Source: Massilia sp. UMI-21
GTDB taxonomy: Bacteria > Pseudomonadota > Gammaproteobacteria > Burkholderiales > Burkholderiaceae_D
Direction of reading: 5' to 3'
Assembly (NCBI GenBank): GCA_015277795.1
Contig: CP063848.1
Coordinates: 124,001 to 188,000, forward strand
DNA: 64,000 bases
The notes beneath the pieces were generated by a model. The model did not search any database. It had not been told where the DNA came from and was given only the letters and a program-made list of their open reading frames with translations. Positions 22,075 through 33,016 of this stretch are shown here, piece after piece; within the stretch, counting starts at the first letter, position 1; every line of letters starts with the position of its first letter. The translations under genes were made by a program, and so were the position numbers.

Positions 22075-25000
22075 TCATTGGCAGAAACGGGTTTGGGTGG
22101 GCTGCTGGAAGGCGATGCTGATACCTGATTTCTTGGCCCATTCGCTGTACTTTGCCATGTCCACCAACCCGACTGCGGGGGAGCCGGGTTGACCGCACCA
22201 GCGGCTGTAGTAATGGATGAGGGCTTTAGTGTCTGCAATGCTGTAGCCCCCGATGCGTACGTTTTCCAAAGCTTGTACCTCTTTACCATCCGTGTAGATA
22301 ACCTTCCGATTATCGTAATGCGGCGCCAGCCTCGGCACGTGGAGGTAGTTGCCGCTGCTGTCATGGAGAATGGGGAGGGTGACGGTCTTCCATCCCGCTT
22401 TCGTGATCCGGTCCTCATCGAACTTGATCCCCTGCTGTTTGGCCTGGTTCAGCATCCACATCAGCGCAACATCCGACAGGTCGCCCGTAGCATAGCCGCC
22501 GCCAACATCCGAATGGGCGCCCACGAACCCCTGTTCGACTCTATTAGCCTGCGATGACTGCTGCGAGCCCAGGATCGAGCGCAGGTGGAAGCTCACCGGG
22601 TCGCCGCGGTATTCATTTAACGCAACTGCGTGTGCGGCATGGCGCACAGCCGCAGGAATCCCGAAGTCGTGCTTGTCGTCGTCGCCGTTCAGGTAGCCCA
22701 AGTGCGAAACCGTGTCGAACAGACCTTCGAAGCGCAAGTTAAGGCAGCGGGTCTTGCCATTTCTGCTGGTGTACTGCCCATTGCGCATTTTTCCCACCAA
22801 CTGGTTGAGCCAGACCCGCGCCTCGGCCGCGCCCCGACTGAAGCCGACGACGTCGATGTCAATCAGGTCCGATTTGGTATCACTGCCGATAAACTCGTCG
22901 AGGAACTTGAAGCCCAGTGCGATGCGCTGGTCGAAGCCATCGCCGTTGGCCACATTGCCTTCATAGCTCATGTTGATGTCCGTGGTGCCGATGCCGGTAA
23001 TATAGAACTTCCTTCCATTCAGCTTCTCGTCGTAGGCTTGGTGGATTTTCCACACATTCGACAACGATGCCCCCGTCCCGGGATTAGCGCTGTTGCCAGT
23101 GCCATCGAACGCAAACAGAATCAGTCCACTCGGATCCACATATTTCAACGGGTTGCCATCTACATAGGCATAACTGTTGACGCCACCGTGCAGTCCGATC
23201 GGATCTGGCGTCAGGTACCGCCCCAGCTCAGGATCGTAATAGCGCCGATCGTTGTAATGCAGCCCGGTTTCGGTGTCGAAGTACTGTCCGGGCAGGCGCA
23301 GGTTGAGCGCGAATCCGCGTTGTGCGCTCACGCTAGCAAGCCTGCCGTAGGGGTGATACGCCGCGCGCCAGAGCAGTTTCCCTTCATGGTCGGTGGCCGC
23401 TTCCACCGCGCCCAGGTGATTGGTATGCAGGTAGGCAGTTGCGTCCGCCCTCGAGAAGCAACCTGCGACAGCCGTCCCCAAGTCGACAACTGCCTGAGCG
23501 AATGGCGAACGCGGCCGCTCGACCAGGGCAGCGTGATCACTGTCGATTACTGCCACCACCTGATCGGCCAGGTACACGTATTGGCGGGCAATCGCCCCGT
23601 CGGCAGCGAGCTCCGCACGCAGCTGGCGGCCTTCGTACAGGTAGTGGCGCAGCGTTCCGCTGCTTTCCTTGGCCACCCGCAGGCCGCGATGGTCGTAGCG
23701 GTAACGTGCCAGGACCTTGCTCCCCATTTGCACCTCGCGCAGCTGGCCCGCGGCGTTCCAGCGGTAGCTCCGCGTCCCGGCTGCAATAGGCTGGCCAATC
23801 GGGTCGTACACGGGCGCCGCGCTCGCGGAGTCGCCGCGCCAGCGCTGGCTGCCGGGCGCGTAGCGCGCCGCGCGTGTGCCGGCCGTGAGCTCGTCCTGGC
23901 TGGCGATGTCCTGCTGCGACAGCAGGCGGTTGCCGGCGTCGTCATACGCATAGCGGCTGACATTCAGGGCGAGCGGCTTACGGCCTGCCTTGCGCGCCGT
24001 GGCGCTGACGATCAGGCGATCCTGGGCGTCATAGGCGTAGGTGCTGGTCCAGTCGGCCGCATCCTGAAGGAGCAGGTTGCTTTCGGCGTCCCACAGGTAG
24101 CGATGATCCAGCAGGGCATCCGGATCGCGTTCGTGTCCAAGCGCACCGGGAATTGCCGGCGTCGCCAGCGCCGAGGTATGCTCGCCGGTGCGCGGGGCTG
24201 CGGCGGCTGGCCCGGCGCCCGACAGGGCGGAAAGCGCCAGCGTCATGCCTGCCGCCGACGCTGCGCGTAGCGGCGCGCGGTAGTCGACCCTGGCCAGTAC
24301 GCCCTGCGCGCTGCGCAGGTAGCGTGCACGCACCCCGTTGCCAAAGGTGGCGCTGCGCAAACCGACGATGTCGCGCTCGAGGTCTTTGACGATGACCTCG
24401 GGCGCTTGCAGCCAGCGCAGCCAGGGAGTACGGATGCGGTGACGCTCAAGCGCCACGACCTGACCCTGGCCGTTGCGCCGGTAGTCGAGCATGCTGCCGT
24501 CGGGTAGGGACATGCCGGACAATCGGCCACTCCGGTCATAGACATATTCCGTCACACTGGTGACGGCCTTGCCGCCAGTCGGCGACAGCGTGACGGTCCT
24601 GGCGATGATGCGTCCGGCGGCATCGTGGGTGTACCGTTCCTGATGGCCAGGATGGTCGATCCCGGTCAGCAAGGCCCCCGTGTAAGTCCAGCTTGTTACG
24701 CTATTCCGCTGCCCCATAGGGGCTCGCGGATCGGTCAGCGTCTGTCGGACAATGCGCCCAGCCACGTCGTATTCATAATTGGCCCAGCTGCCATTCGCAT
24801 CGATGCTCTTTACAAGGCGGTCGGCTGCATCGTAGTGCCGGATAACCGTGCCGCGGTCGGCGTTACCGGTGGAGACGATGCGTCCGAAATCGTCGGTACG
24901 CTGGTGCGTCGTCAATCCGCCAGGTGTGGTGGTGCGCGCGATCCGGCCCGTTGGGTCACGCCACAGGCGCAACGTCGTGTCGTACAGCCCGGCTTGTGTG

Positions 25001-27327
25001 GTGTTGGCGGCCTCGTTCACCTGCGACAGCTGGCCTCTTTCGTCGTAGCGGAAACGCCGTTGCCGGCCCAGGGCGTCGGTAACGACACCGGGCAACCCCA
25101 TCTCGTTCCAGGCAATGCGGCGCGTCGCGCCAGCGTCATCGGTCACCGCGGTCAAGTGTCCGGCAGTGTCGTACTGGAAGCGCCGCCCTTGTCGGAAGCT
25201 CGCCGACATGACGCTCTCTGCAAGCAGCTTGCCCTCGGTATCGAAGCGACGGATCGCTGCGATACCGATGTGCGAGGCCACCGATATCCGGCGGCCGGCG
25301 CTGTCGTGGTCGAAACGCAGGAGTGGCCGGTACCCGTTTCCCGCATCGGCCCCGGTCTCGACCATGTTGCCCATGCCATCGTAGCGAATGCCCTGCCGTA
25401 CCGCACCGCGATCGATTGCTACGAGCTGGTGGCGGGCGTTGTACGCATAGGTGGATGCCTGGCCGTCCGGTCCAACGACCCCGGCGATGCGGCCAACCGC
25501 GTCATAGCGCACCTGGCTGCGCAAACCACCGGGCAGGGTGATGGCCACCACTGCGTTGCCCCGCGCATCCCATTCGATTGCCGTGATATCGGCAGTCGCG
25601 GGCGTCGCGCCCGCCCCGTTTGGAAGCGGGCCATCGATCGTGGAAAGCAGGCTGCGGCCGCTCACTAGCGTATAGCCGTAGCGCGTGGTGCGGGAGAGGG
25701 CTTGCGGCGCTGTCTTTTCGCCGCTCGCCGGCGCCCATCCGGACTCGGTGATTGCGAGCGGTTGGCCGTGCGCATTGAACTGGTAGCGCGTTTGCATCTC
25801 CAGGCCAGGAACAACGCTCGGGCGCGCGACCAGATGGGGGCGCCAAGTATCGCCAGCATACTCGTAACGCTCGAGCCAGCTGGATTGGTACGGCTTGCCA
25901 TGACGATAGGCGATCCGACTGACCAGGGCAATCCGCCCGAGATGGTCGTATTCCGTCTGTATTCCCTCCAAGGGAGTTCCACCGGGAGAGAGGCGGATTG
26001 TCTCGAGCAGCCTGCCGGTGTCGTCGTAGCGGTACCGAACGTCGGCGTCACCGCAGCTCGCGCAGCCCGCGCCCCGCACTTCCAGCAGCCTGTACTGGCC
26101 GGCCAGGATGGCATGGCGGTAAACGGTTTTCTTTCCCAGGCTGTTGCTGATAACTGTCTGGCCAGCAGTACGGGTATCCAGCGTGACCTGCTCGACACCG
26201 GTACCCTCGACCAGGGATGCGGGTTGCAGTGGCTTGCCGTCGACTCCCGTCTTCAAGCGCGCCGGCTGGCCCCGAACTGTGAGGTTCGCTTTGCCTTCAG
26301 CGTCGTATCCGTAGGTAGCAATACGACGACCGATTGGCATGCCCGGCGTTCCCCGTTCCTCGACACTCATGCCTGTCAGCAGGGTCGGGTAACGCGGGTC
26401 TTCGTAATGGTAACGCTGATGCCATTCGCCGTCCGGCCCTTTGACCCCAACCAGATTGGCCAGCACATCTCTGCTCGAGCCAGAGGCGCCTTTTGGCATC
26501 GTACTTCCGTATTCATATTCGATCCGACCTACCGGCGTGTCGATGAATTGCACGCCACGGAAGCGCTCGCCCGTGCGCGCCAACTCGGCCGAGAGATAGT
26601 GCAGGCGCAGACTACGCCCCTGCGGGTCGGTGACCCCAAGCAGCAAGCCTCTCGAGTCGTACTGCAATGTGAGGAATTCGCCTGTGGGGACCGTGATCTG
26701 CAGGAGCTTACCAGCGGCATTGAAGCTCAGGACACGGCCGTCAGTCCAGACCCAGCGGTATTCGTCGCCACGCGCGGTGCGCGCGATATGCACCGTGCCC
26801 TGAGACGGTTCAGCTGTGCTGCACAGGCTGGGATTGTTCGGATCGCGCGCGAACATTACACGCGAGCCATCGGCCTGCACGATTTGAATGGTTCGGCCCA
26901 CCGCGTGTAGCTCTGTTTCGTAGCTCAGTTTCCAGCCGCGGCCAACGATTCCGTTCGGATGTGTCGGCCGGCTGTATGCACTGTTGTAATGTCGTACCAG
27001 TTCCAGACCGAGCACGCCAGGCAAGGGTGGCATGTCAACCTCGCGTTGGTACTTATTGCCGTTGATGACATTGATTGGATTGCCGGCGCCAACGTCTACG
27101 CCAGCGTTGCTTGCGCCGGTTGCCGGGCCTGCCGCTCCACAAGTAGCGCCACCAGGCTGCGGACCACATGTCCCTGGTCCGCCCGGCCCAGGGGGAGGAT
27201 TGGTTCCTGGAGCACAGCTCTGGATTTTGGGGTCACAACTGCCTGGTAGTGGGATCTGGGCAATAGATGACGTTGTGACAAACAAACAGCAACACATAGC
27301 AATCATCAGGACCGATTTATTATTCAT
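22075..27327 (-). CDS. Rhs/YD-repeat protein with C-terminal Tle1-like phospholipase (DUF2235)
   Basis: 1750 residues. Residues 1-~23 form a Sec signal peptide (MIAMCCCLFVTTSSIA); then come a Pro/Gly-rich linker, a DUF6531-like start (GNPINVINGNKYQREVDMPP), and over 1000 residues of YD repeats. The Rhs core ends PDPIGLHGGVNSYAYVDGNP and KYVDPSGL near 1395, the usual toxin boundary. The tip has FDGTGNS, the nucleophile motif GFSRG with Ser about 1497, GLFDTV, and GAHSDVGGGY, the signature of Tle1 (DUF2235) lipases. It is predicted to hydrolyse phospholipids in a target cell. There is no PAAR or VgrG domain, so a T6SS route is not indicated. It lies 85 bases downstream of the Tad genes in the same direction. 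Confidence 0.92.
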   Translation of the reverse strand: MNNKSVLMIAMCCCLFVTTSSIAQIPLPGSCDPKIQSCAPGTNPPPGPGGPGTCGPQPGGATCGAAGPATGASNAGVDVGAGNPINVINGNKYQREVDMPPLPGVLGLELVRHYNSAYSRPTHPNGIVGRGWKLSYETELHAVGRTIQIVQADGSRVMFARDPNNPSLCSTAEPSQGTVHIARTARGDEYRWVWTDGRVLSFNAAGKLLQITVPTGEFLTLQYDSRGLLLGVTDPQGRSLRLHYLSAELARTGERFRGVQFIDTPVGRIEYEYGSTMPKGASGSSRDVLANLVGVKGPDGEWHQRYHYEDPRYPTLLTGMSVEERGTPGMPIGRRIATYGYDAEGKANLTVRGQPARLKTGVDGKPLQPASLVEGTGVEQVTLDTRTAGQTVISNSLGKKTVYRHAILAGQYRLLEVRGAGCASCGDADVRYRYDDTGRLLETIRLSPGGTPLEGIQTEYDHLGRIALVSRIAYRHGKPYQSSWLERYEYAGDTWRPHLVARPSVVPGLEMQTRYQFNAHGQPLAITESGWAPASGEKTAPQALSRTTRYGYTLVSGRSLLSTIDGPLPNGAGATPATADITAIEWDARGNAVVAITLPGGLRSQVRYDAVGRIAGVVGPDGQASTYAYNARHQLVAIDRGAVRQGIRYDGMGNMVETGADAGNGYRPLLRFDHDSAGRRISVASHIGIAAIRRFDTEGKLLAESVMSASFRQGRRFQYDTAGHLTAVTDDAGATRRIAWNEMGLPGVVTDALGRQRRFRYDERGQLSQVNEAANTTQAGLYDTTLRLWRDPTGRIARTTTPGGLTTHQRTDDFGRIVSTGNADRGTVIRHYDAADRLVKSIDANGSWANYEYDVAGRIVRQTLTDPRAPMGQRNSVTSWTYTGALLTGIDHPGHQERYTHDAAGRIIARTVTLSPTGGKAVTSVTEYVYDRSGRLSGMSLPDGSMLDYRRNGQGQVVALERHRIRTPWLRWLQAPEVIVKDLERDIVGLRSATFGNGVRARYLRSAQGVLARVDYRAPLRAASAAGMTLALSALSGAGPAAAAPRTGEHTSALATPAIPGALGHERDPDALLDHRYLWDAESNLLLQDAADWTSTYAYDAQDRLIVSATARKAGRKPLALNVSRYAYDDAGNRLLSQQDIASQDELTAGTRAARYAPGSQRWRGDSASAAPVYDPIGQPIAAGTRSYRWNAAGQLREVQMGSKVLARYRYDHRGLRVAKESSGTLRHYLYEGRQLRAELAADGAIARQYVYLADQVVAVIDSDHAALVERPRSPFAQAVVDLGTAVAGCFSRADATAYLHTNHLGAVEAATDHEGKLLWRAAYHPYGRLASVSAQRGFALNLRLPGQYFDTETGLHYNDRRYYDPELGRYLTPDPIGLHGGVNSYAYVDGNPLKYVDPSGLILFAFDGTGNSANPGTGASLSNVWKIHQAYDEKLNGRKFYITGIGTTDINMSYEGNVANGDGFDQRIALGFKFLDEFIGSDTKSDLIDIDVVGFSRGAAEARVWLNQLVGKMRNGQYTSRNGKTRCLNLRFEGLFDTVSHLGYLNGDDDKHDFGIPAAVRHAAHAVALNEYRGDPVSFHLRSILGSQQSSQANRVEQGFVGAHSDVGGGYATGDLSDVALMWMLNQAKQQGIKFDEDRITKAGWKTVTLPILHDSSGNYLHVPRLAPHYDNRKVIYTDGKEVQALENVRIGGYSIADTKALIHYYSRWCGQPGSPAVGLVDMAKYSEWAKKSGISIAFQQPTQTRFCQ

Positions 27328-27412
27328 GTACGTTCCCTTTGAAACAAAATGGATGGCTTAACGATTGCCCGTTTCTTCAACGAGATCGACTACTTGAAGC
27401 TATGCATAATTG

Positions 27413-28699
27413 CTAGGCAGACGGGACTTCACAAACTGGGCAATCGTTCCCGGTACATGGCCCGTCGGGGTCAACTGGGGGCGATGGTTTCGGTTGCGAG
27501 GGATGGCAACTGAGGGTTCCGCACTCCGGTGGCGGCGTATTGCTAACCGGGGGATCTCCCGGGTCCGTTGTCTGGCCTCCGTTGCCTGCACCGGGCAGGG
27601 ATACCGGGTTGTCGCTCTCGATTGGATGCGATTGCATCTGCATTGTCACGTGGGTAACTACCGGAATCCGCCCTGCTTCCACCAACTGGGTGTGAAAAGA
27701 GTCGGACTTAGGGTCCAGCCACTTCAGGTACACCTTGTAGATATTCGACACAACCGGGACCTTCGGCATGTAACCGTGCGTGATTCTTAGTTTTATCAGA
27801 TTCGCATCCTGTCGGGTCTGCCCCGAATTCGGTTTAATTTCAGTCATACCAGGGCTTAGAAACGGCAGATTGCTGTTTCGAATGACGCGTCGTGATCCGG
27901 TTTTCAGTGCCTTCTGCAAGTCAGGATCGCTCCAGTCGTCAAAGCTTTCTTTGGTCGGATTAAGTAGCTCAATCCGAACGTTACCCGCCAGGTCTGCCTT
28001 CGCCTTGGCAAGGGATGCGGCAATCTCGGCCGCAGACTGCCCACCTCCATACAACGGGACTAGGGCGTTAGCAAAAGCAGTTTCTATCTTCTCCAGGCTC
28101 GCATTGCCAACGCTACCCGCCCGCGCAGCCATGAAAGTTGCGTGATTTAACTGATTCTTTGCGAAGAAGAGAAGACCATACTGCAGGATGGCCAAACCGA
28201 GCAGCGTGATGACAGGCCCCACCACGACAAACTCCGTCATCGCAGATCCGCGGTGCCAGGCCTGGTGTTTAGGCAGAGTTCCCATCGTGTGCCTTGACTT
28301 GGGCGGTACATAGATCAGCCGGCTTCCGTAGTCGATTGCGAACTTGTCGATACTTCCTGCGGCTAGTTCCAGAGTGTGAACTGCGCTGGCTTTCGATCGT
28401 AGCCATGGCGCTACCGCACTTATTTTCCATGGCGCCATCCCTCGAACGTACTTCAACACCCTGCCATCGCCGTCGATATACACGACGTCGATTGGATAGC
28501 GCATAAAAAAACAATGCACACTTGAACATTTCGGGATCAGGAAGCCTAACCCCTTAGGAAGCTGGGCAGAAAACATGAGACCGCGAAATCGTTCCCATAG
28601 CCCATAGGCAGTAAGTAGTTTTATGGAGTGGACACCAGAGCGCGTATGCAGTCTGGCGTCGTAATTTTTGGGCACTTGCATGTCGGGTTGTATCGTCAT
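27413..28699 (-). CDS. DUF192 domain fused to a TadE-like pseudopilin
   Basis: 428 residues. Residues ~20-135 match DUF192 (LTAYGLWERFRGLMFS, CFFMRYPIDVVYIDGDG, VHTLELAAGS). After a short linker comes a type IVb prepilin motif, G-S-A-M-T-E-F with Glu at +5 of the predicted cut, followed by a 20-residue hydrophobic stretch and a TadE-like periplasmic body. The C-terminus is a Pro/Cys-rich tail with several CxxC-like pairs. It begins six bases after the tadC stop. An internal ATG at the linker (near 28285) could give a separate TadE, but it lacks a strong ribosome site. If made as one chain, the hydrophilic DUF192 part would sit on the cytoplasmic side as a very long leader, which is unusual. 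Confidence 0.8.
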   Translation of the reverse strand: MTIQPDMQVPKNYDARLHTRSGVHSIKLLTAYGLWERFRGLMFSAQLPKGLGFLIPKCSSVHCFFMRYPIDVVYIDGDGRVLKYVRGMAPWKISAVAPWLRSKASAVHTLELAAGSIDKFAIDYGSRLIYVPPKSRHTMGTLPKHQAWHRGSAMTEFVVVGPVITLLGLAILQYGLLFFAKNQLNHATFMAARAGSVGNASLEKIETAFANALVPLYGGGQSAAEIAASLAKAKADLAGNVRIELLNPTKESFDDWSDPDLQKALKTGSRRVIRNSNLPFLSPGMTEIKPNSGQTRQDANLIKLRITHGYMPKVPVVSNIYKVYLKWLDPKSDSFHTQLVEAGRIPVVTHVTMQMQSHPIESDNPVSLPGAGNGGQTTDPGDPPVSNTPPPECGTLSCHPSQPKPSPPVDPDGPCTGNDCPVCEVPSA

Positions 28700-28705
28700 C
28701 TACCA

Positions 28706-29638
28706 TCACAATCCCGAGTTCATGAACTTCATGACAATCGGGAAGAAAAGGACGATGAAAGTACATGGGAATATGAAGGCAATTAGGGGAAACAGCATCT
28801 TCACAGGTGCCTCCATCGCCAGCTTTTCGGCACGAAGAAATCGCTCGGTGCGCCGTTGATCAGCCTGCGCCCGTAGCACCGGACCAAGGTTCATCCCCAT
28901 TTTCTCCGCCTGGATGACGGCAGTGATGAAATTTGTGACATTGGGCTCTGCCAGCCGCTCGGCCATTGTGCGCAATGACTCCGCGCGGCTCTTCCCGGCA
29001 CGGATGTCACGTAGGACGCGCTGGAACTCATCGCGCAATACGCCTTTCGGCCCCTTCGAGACGGCCTGGCTCATCGCACCCTGCATGTTCAGCCCCGCTT
29101 CGACACACAGGGTAATGATGTCCAGATAAAAGGGGATAGACTTGAGCAGTTCGCTTTTCCTTCGCAAGATCAGGTCTCGGAGCCAGATGAACGGGTAGGC
29201 ATACCCTGACAAAAACCCGACCATGCTGAACTGCAAATACCTCATCAGGGAAATGTCCGCACCGTCCTCGCCTGGAATGTCAAAAGTGCTGGTTCCCCAC
29301 CAAATCAACATGGCAATTAGCAAGCCGGAGGCAACTGAGCCTGCTATAAATTGCGATGGAGACAGTGAGTACTCAAGACCTGCCCTGCGCAAACGGACAA
29401 TGAGCGCATCATTCTGCTTCGCAGGCACAAAGTCGGCAATTGCGTGACTAATCCAATGAATCAGGATCCAGGCCATGCGAAATGCGAGTGGTGGCGCGTC
29501 CTTGTACTGACGATCTTCTGGTGGAATCTCGGCTACATTTCGGCTGACAATCCATGCCACCAGAGCGACAGACATCCCTACTCCGAGGGCGAACACCGCC
29601 ACCACCCAACCGCTATGCTGAAGAAGTAACTGATGCAT
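28706..29638 (-). CDS. tadC: Tad platform protein TadC (T2SSF family)
   Basis: 310 residues. Inner-membrane platform subunit: an N-terminal membrane helix (VVAVFALGVGMSVALVAWIV), two mid-chain helices, then the T2SSF domain (IPFYLDIITLCVEAGLNM to the last helix IAFIFPCTFIVLFFPIVMKF). EAGLNMQGAM and AEKMGMNLG are conserved in TadC. It works with TadB and the CpaF ATPase to assemble the pilus. It lies between tadB and the DUF192-TadE gene. Confidence 0.92.
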   Translation of the reverse strand: MHQLLLQHSGWVVAVFALGVGMSVALVAWIVSRNVAEIPPEDRQYKDAPPLAFRMAWILIHWISHAIADFVPAKQNDALIVRLRRAGLEYSLSPSQFIAGSVASGLLIAMLIWWGTSTFDIPGEDGADISLMRYLQFSMVGFLSGYAYPFIWLRDLILRRKSELLKSIPFYLDIITLCVEAGLNMQGAMSQAVSKGPKGVLRDEFQRVLRDIRAGKSRAESLRTMAERLAEPNVTNFITAVIQAEKMGMNLGPVLRAQADQRRTERFLRAEKLAMEAPVKMLFPLIAFIFPCTFIVLFFPIVMKFMNSGL

Positions 29639-29674
29639 CTGCTAACCCCTAGTTTGGTTAATACAGTGGACCTT

Positions 29675-30532
29675 TCAAACATCGATAGCGATAATTTTCC
29701 GAATTACAAAGATACCCATGAACTCAAGGAACACAAGCGCAACCAGCGCCCCCCAGCCAATCCGCGTAGTCCACAGCAGCGCCATCGCCTCCGGTTCCAT
29801 TTTCTGAAGTACCAATAGCAGTACAATGGGTAAAAAACCGACAACCCAGGCTTGCAACTTGCCTTGCGCCGTCAGCGCGCTAATCTTTCCCTCCATCTGC
29901 AGCCGGCTTCGGATAGTGTTGGAGGTGCGCTCCAGTGTTTCGGCTAGCCCCCCACCTGTTTCGTTTGCTATGCGCATTGCCGAAACCACCAAAACTGTTG
30001 TTTGGGTGGGCATTCGCCGATGTAAGTTATTCAGGCTTTGTTCAAGCGTCACACCTAGTTTTTGCTCGCGCAACATCAGTGAAAATTCCTGCCCGAGCGG
30101 TGCCGGTGCTTCTGCCACCAACTGAGCGATTGCCGAACTCAAACTCGCGCCAGCCTTCAACCCACCAGACAGCATGAGTAGTGCGTCTGGCAACTGTTCT
30201 TCAAAATGGCGCCGGCGTCGCATGCGCATCCATTGAAACAACCATCTGGGGAAAAGCCCCATCGCAAGAAAAACAGGGATTGCCAGTACAATGCTGCCGG
30301 ACATTAGCCAAGCGATAATTCCTCCTAGAGCCATGATTGCAATATTCGAGAGAAACAGAAGCCGGCCGTCGATAAAAACGAAGAACTCCTGTGCTCGGAA
30401 CTGAGCCCGTTCGGAAAACTTGGTCTTGTATGCCGCCATTGCGTTTGTGCCTACCTCAACGGCAAACCAGGCAAGCATTGCTACCGAGACGGCAATCACA
30501 ACTGTAATGATCGTGATCGAGTTCGACTCCAT
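29675..30532 (-). CDS. tadB: Tad platform protein TadB (T2SSF family)
   Basis: 285 residues from the ATG at 30530-30532, chosen because it follows the cpaF stop by seven bases with GAGG upstream; an ATG at 30580 would overlap cpaF. N-terminal membrane helix, a pair of central helices, then the T2SSF domain (QLPDALLMLSGGLKAGASL, ETGGGLAETLERTSN) and a final helix pair. Partner of TadC. Confidence 0.92.
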   Translation of the reverse strand: MESNSITIITVVIAVSVAMLAWFAVEVGTNAMAAYKTKFSERAQFRAQEFFVFIDGRLLFLSNIAIMALGGIIAWLMSGSIVLAIPVFLAMGLFPRWLFQWMRMRRRRHFEEQLPDALLMLSGGLKAGASLSSAIAQLVAEAPAPLGQEFSLMLREQKLGVTLEQSLNNLHRRMPTQTTVLVVSAMRIANETGGGLAETLERTSNTIRSRLQMEGKISALTAQGKLQAWVVGFLPIVLLLVLQKMEPEAMALLWTTRIGWGALVALVFLEFMGIFVIRKIIAIDV

Positions 30533-30539
30533 ATCTGCC

Positions 30540-30972
30540 TCACTTCCTGCCTTGATAGTGCTCATCAGAGACGAAATCATCTTCGGCCACCCGTTCTTGT
30601 TCGTGGGGCTTGAAGATTGTCATGTCTAGATCCGTCCCAGCAGCCCGGAGTTCTTCGTAGAAAGTAGGGATTAGGCCGCACGCCGTGAAATACCCCTGAA
30701 CCTTGTTGGGCACGTTCCTCCCCGGATTGCCATAGCCTTTGCTGACGAACTTGAAAACTTCTTGTAACTGGATCTTTCCGCTCTCGATCCCGGTTACCTC
30801 AGTGATGCTCGTCACCTTGCGGGAACCACATGAGAAGCGCGTCTGCTGCACGACGATGTCCACCGCCGAACAAATCTGCTCGCGGATCGCTGTCAATGGC
30901 AGATCCATGCCGGCCATCAGGACCATTGTTTCCAGTCGCGCTAACCCATCACGGGGTGTATTCGCATGCAAG
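30540..30972 (-). pseudogene. cpaF: 3' part of cpaF cut off by IS21 insertion
   Basis: Codes for the last ~144 residues of the CpaF/TadA ATPase: LHANTPRDGLARLETMVLMA continues exactly from SLTT at the other side of the IS. Removing the IS and one copy of the 5-base duplication joins 33012-34453 to 30540-30972 as 1875 bases, a clean 624-codon frame plus stop. As it stands, this part has no start signal apart from IS sequence. Confidence 0.92.
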
Positions 30973-30977
30973 GTCGT
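30973..30977. repeat. IS21 target-site duplication, left
   Basis: GTCGT directly before the IS left end; repeated at 33012-33016 after the right end. Confidence 0.9.
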
Positions 30978-31028
30978 TGTCAGCAGCGGTTGTAAACTGA
31001 TACAGGCAGCGATTGAAAACTGATACAC
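30978..31028 (+). repeat. IS21 left-end transposase binding repeats
   Basis: Two direct copies of a GCGRTTGWAAACTGATACA unit (30986-31005 and 31010-31028), the multiple terminal repeats that IS21 transposases bind. Confidence 0.8.
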
Positions 31029-31083
31029 CATTTTGAGAAGATGGCCGCTTTGCGGAGCGGCCTTGAAACCCAAAGAGGTGTAC

Positions 31084-32924
<1,841 letters not shown>

Positions 32925-32949
32925 ACGCGGACGGTGTTCGGCAACGGCG

Positions 32950-33011
32950 GTGTATCAGTTTTAAATCGCTGGCACGACGAAATCTGTATCAGTTTTCAAT
33001 CGCCGTTGACA
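32950..33011 (-). repeat. IS21 right-end transposase binding repeats
   Basis: Two copies of TGTATCAGTTTT-AATCGC (32951-32970 and 32986-33005) separated by a 15-base spacer, inverted relative to the left end, then GTTGACA at the tip. Confidence 0.8.
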
Positions 33012-33016
33012 GTCGT
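33012..33016. repeat. IS21 target-site duplication, right
   Basis: GTCGT right after the IS right end, matching 30973-30977. Confidence 0.9.

Noticed and set aside
22075..22418. N-terminal extension of the immunity ORF up to 22418
   Set aside because: The extension lies entirely inside the rhs 3' end in another frame; ATG 22067 with GAGGG fits far better.
31033..31083. Upstream start of istA at 31033
   Set aside because: The extra residues (MRRWPLCGAALKPKE) do not fit IstA; GTG 31084 has the ribosome site.
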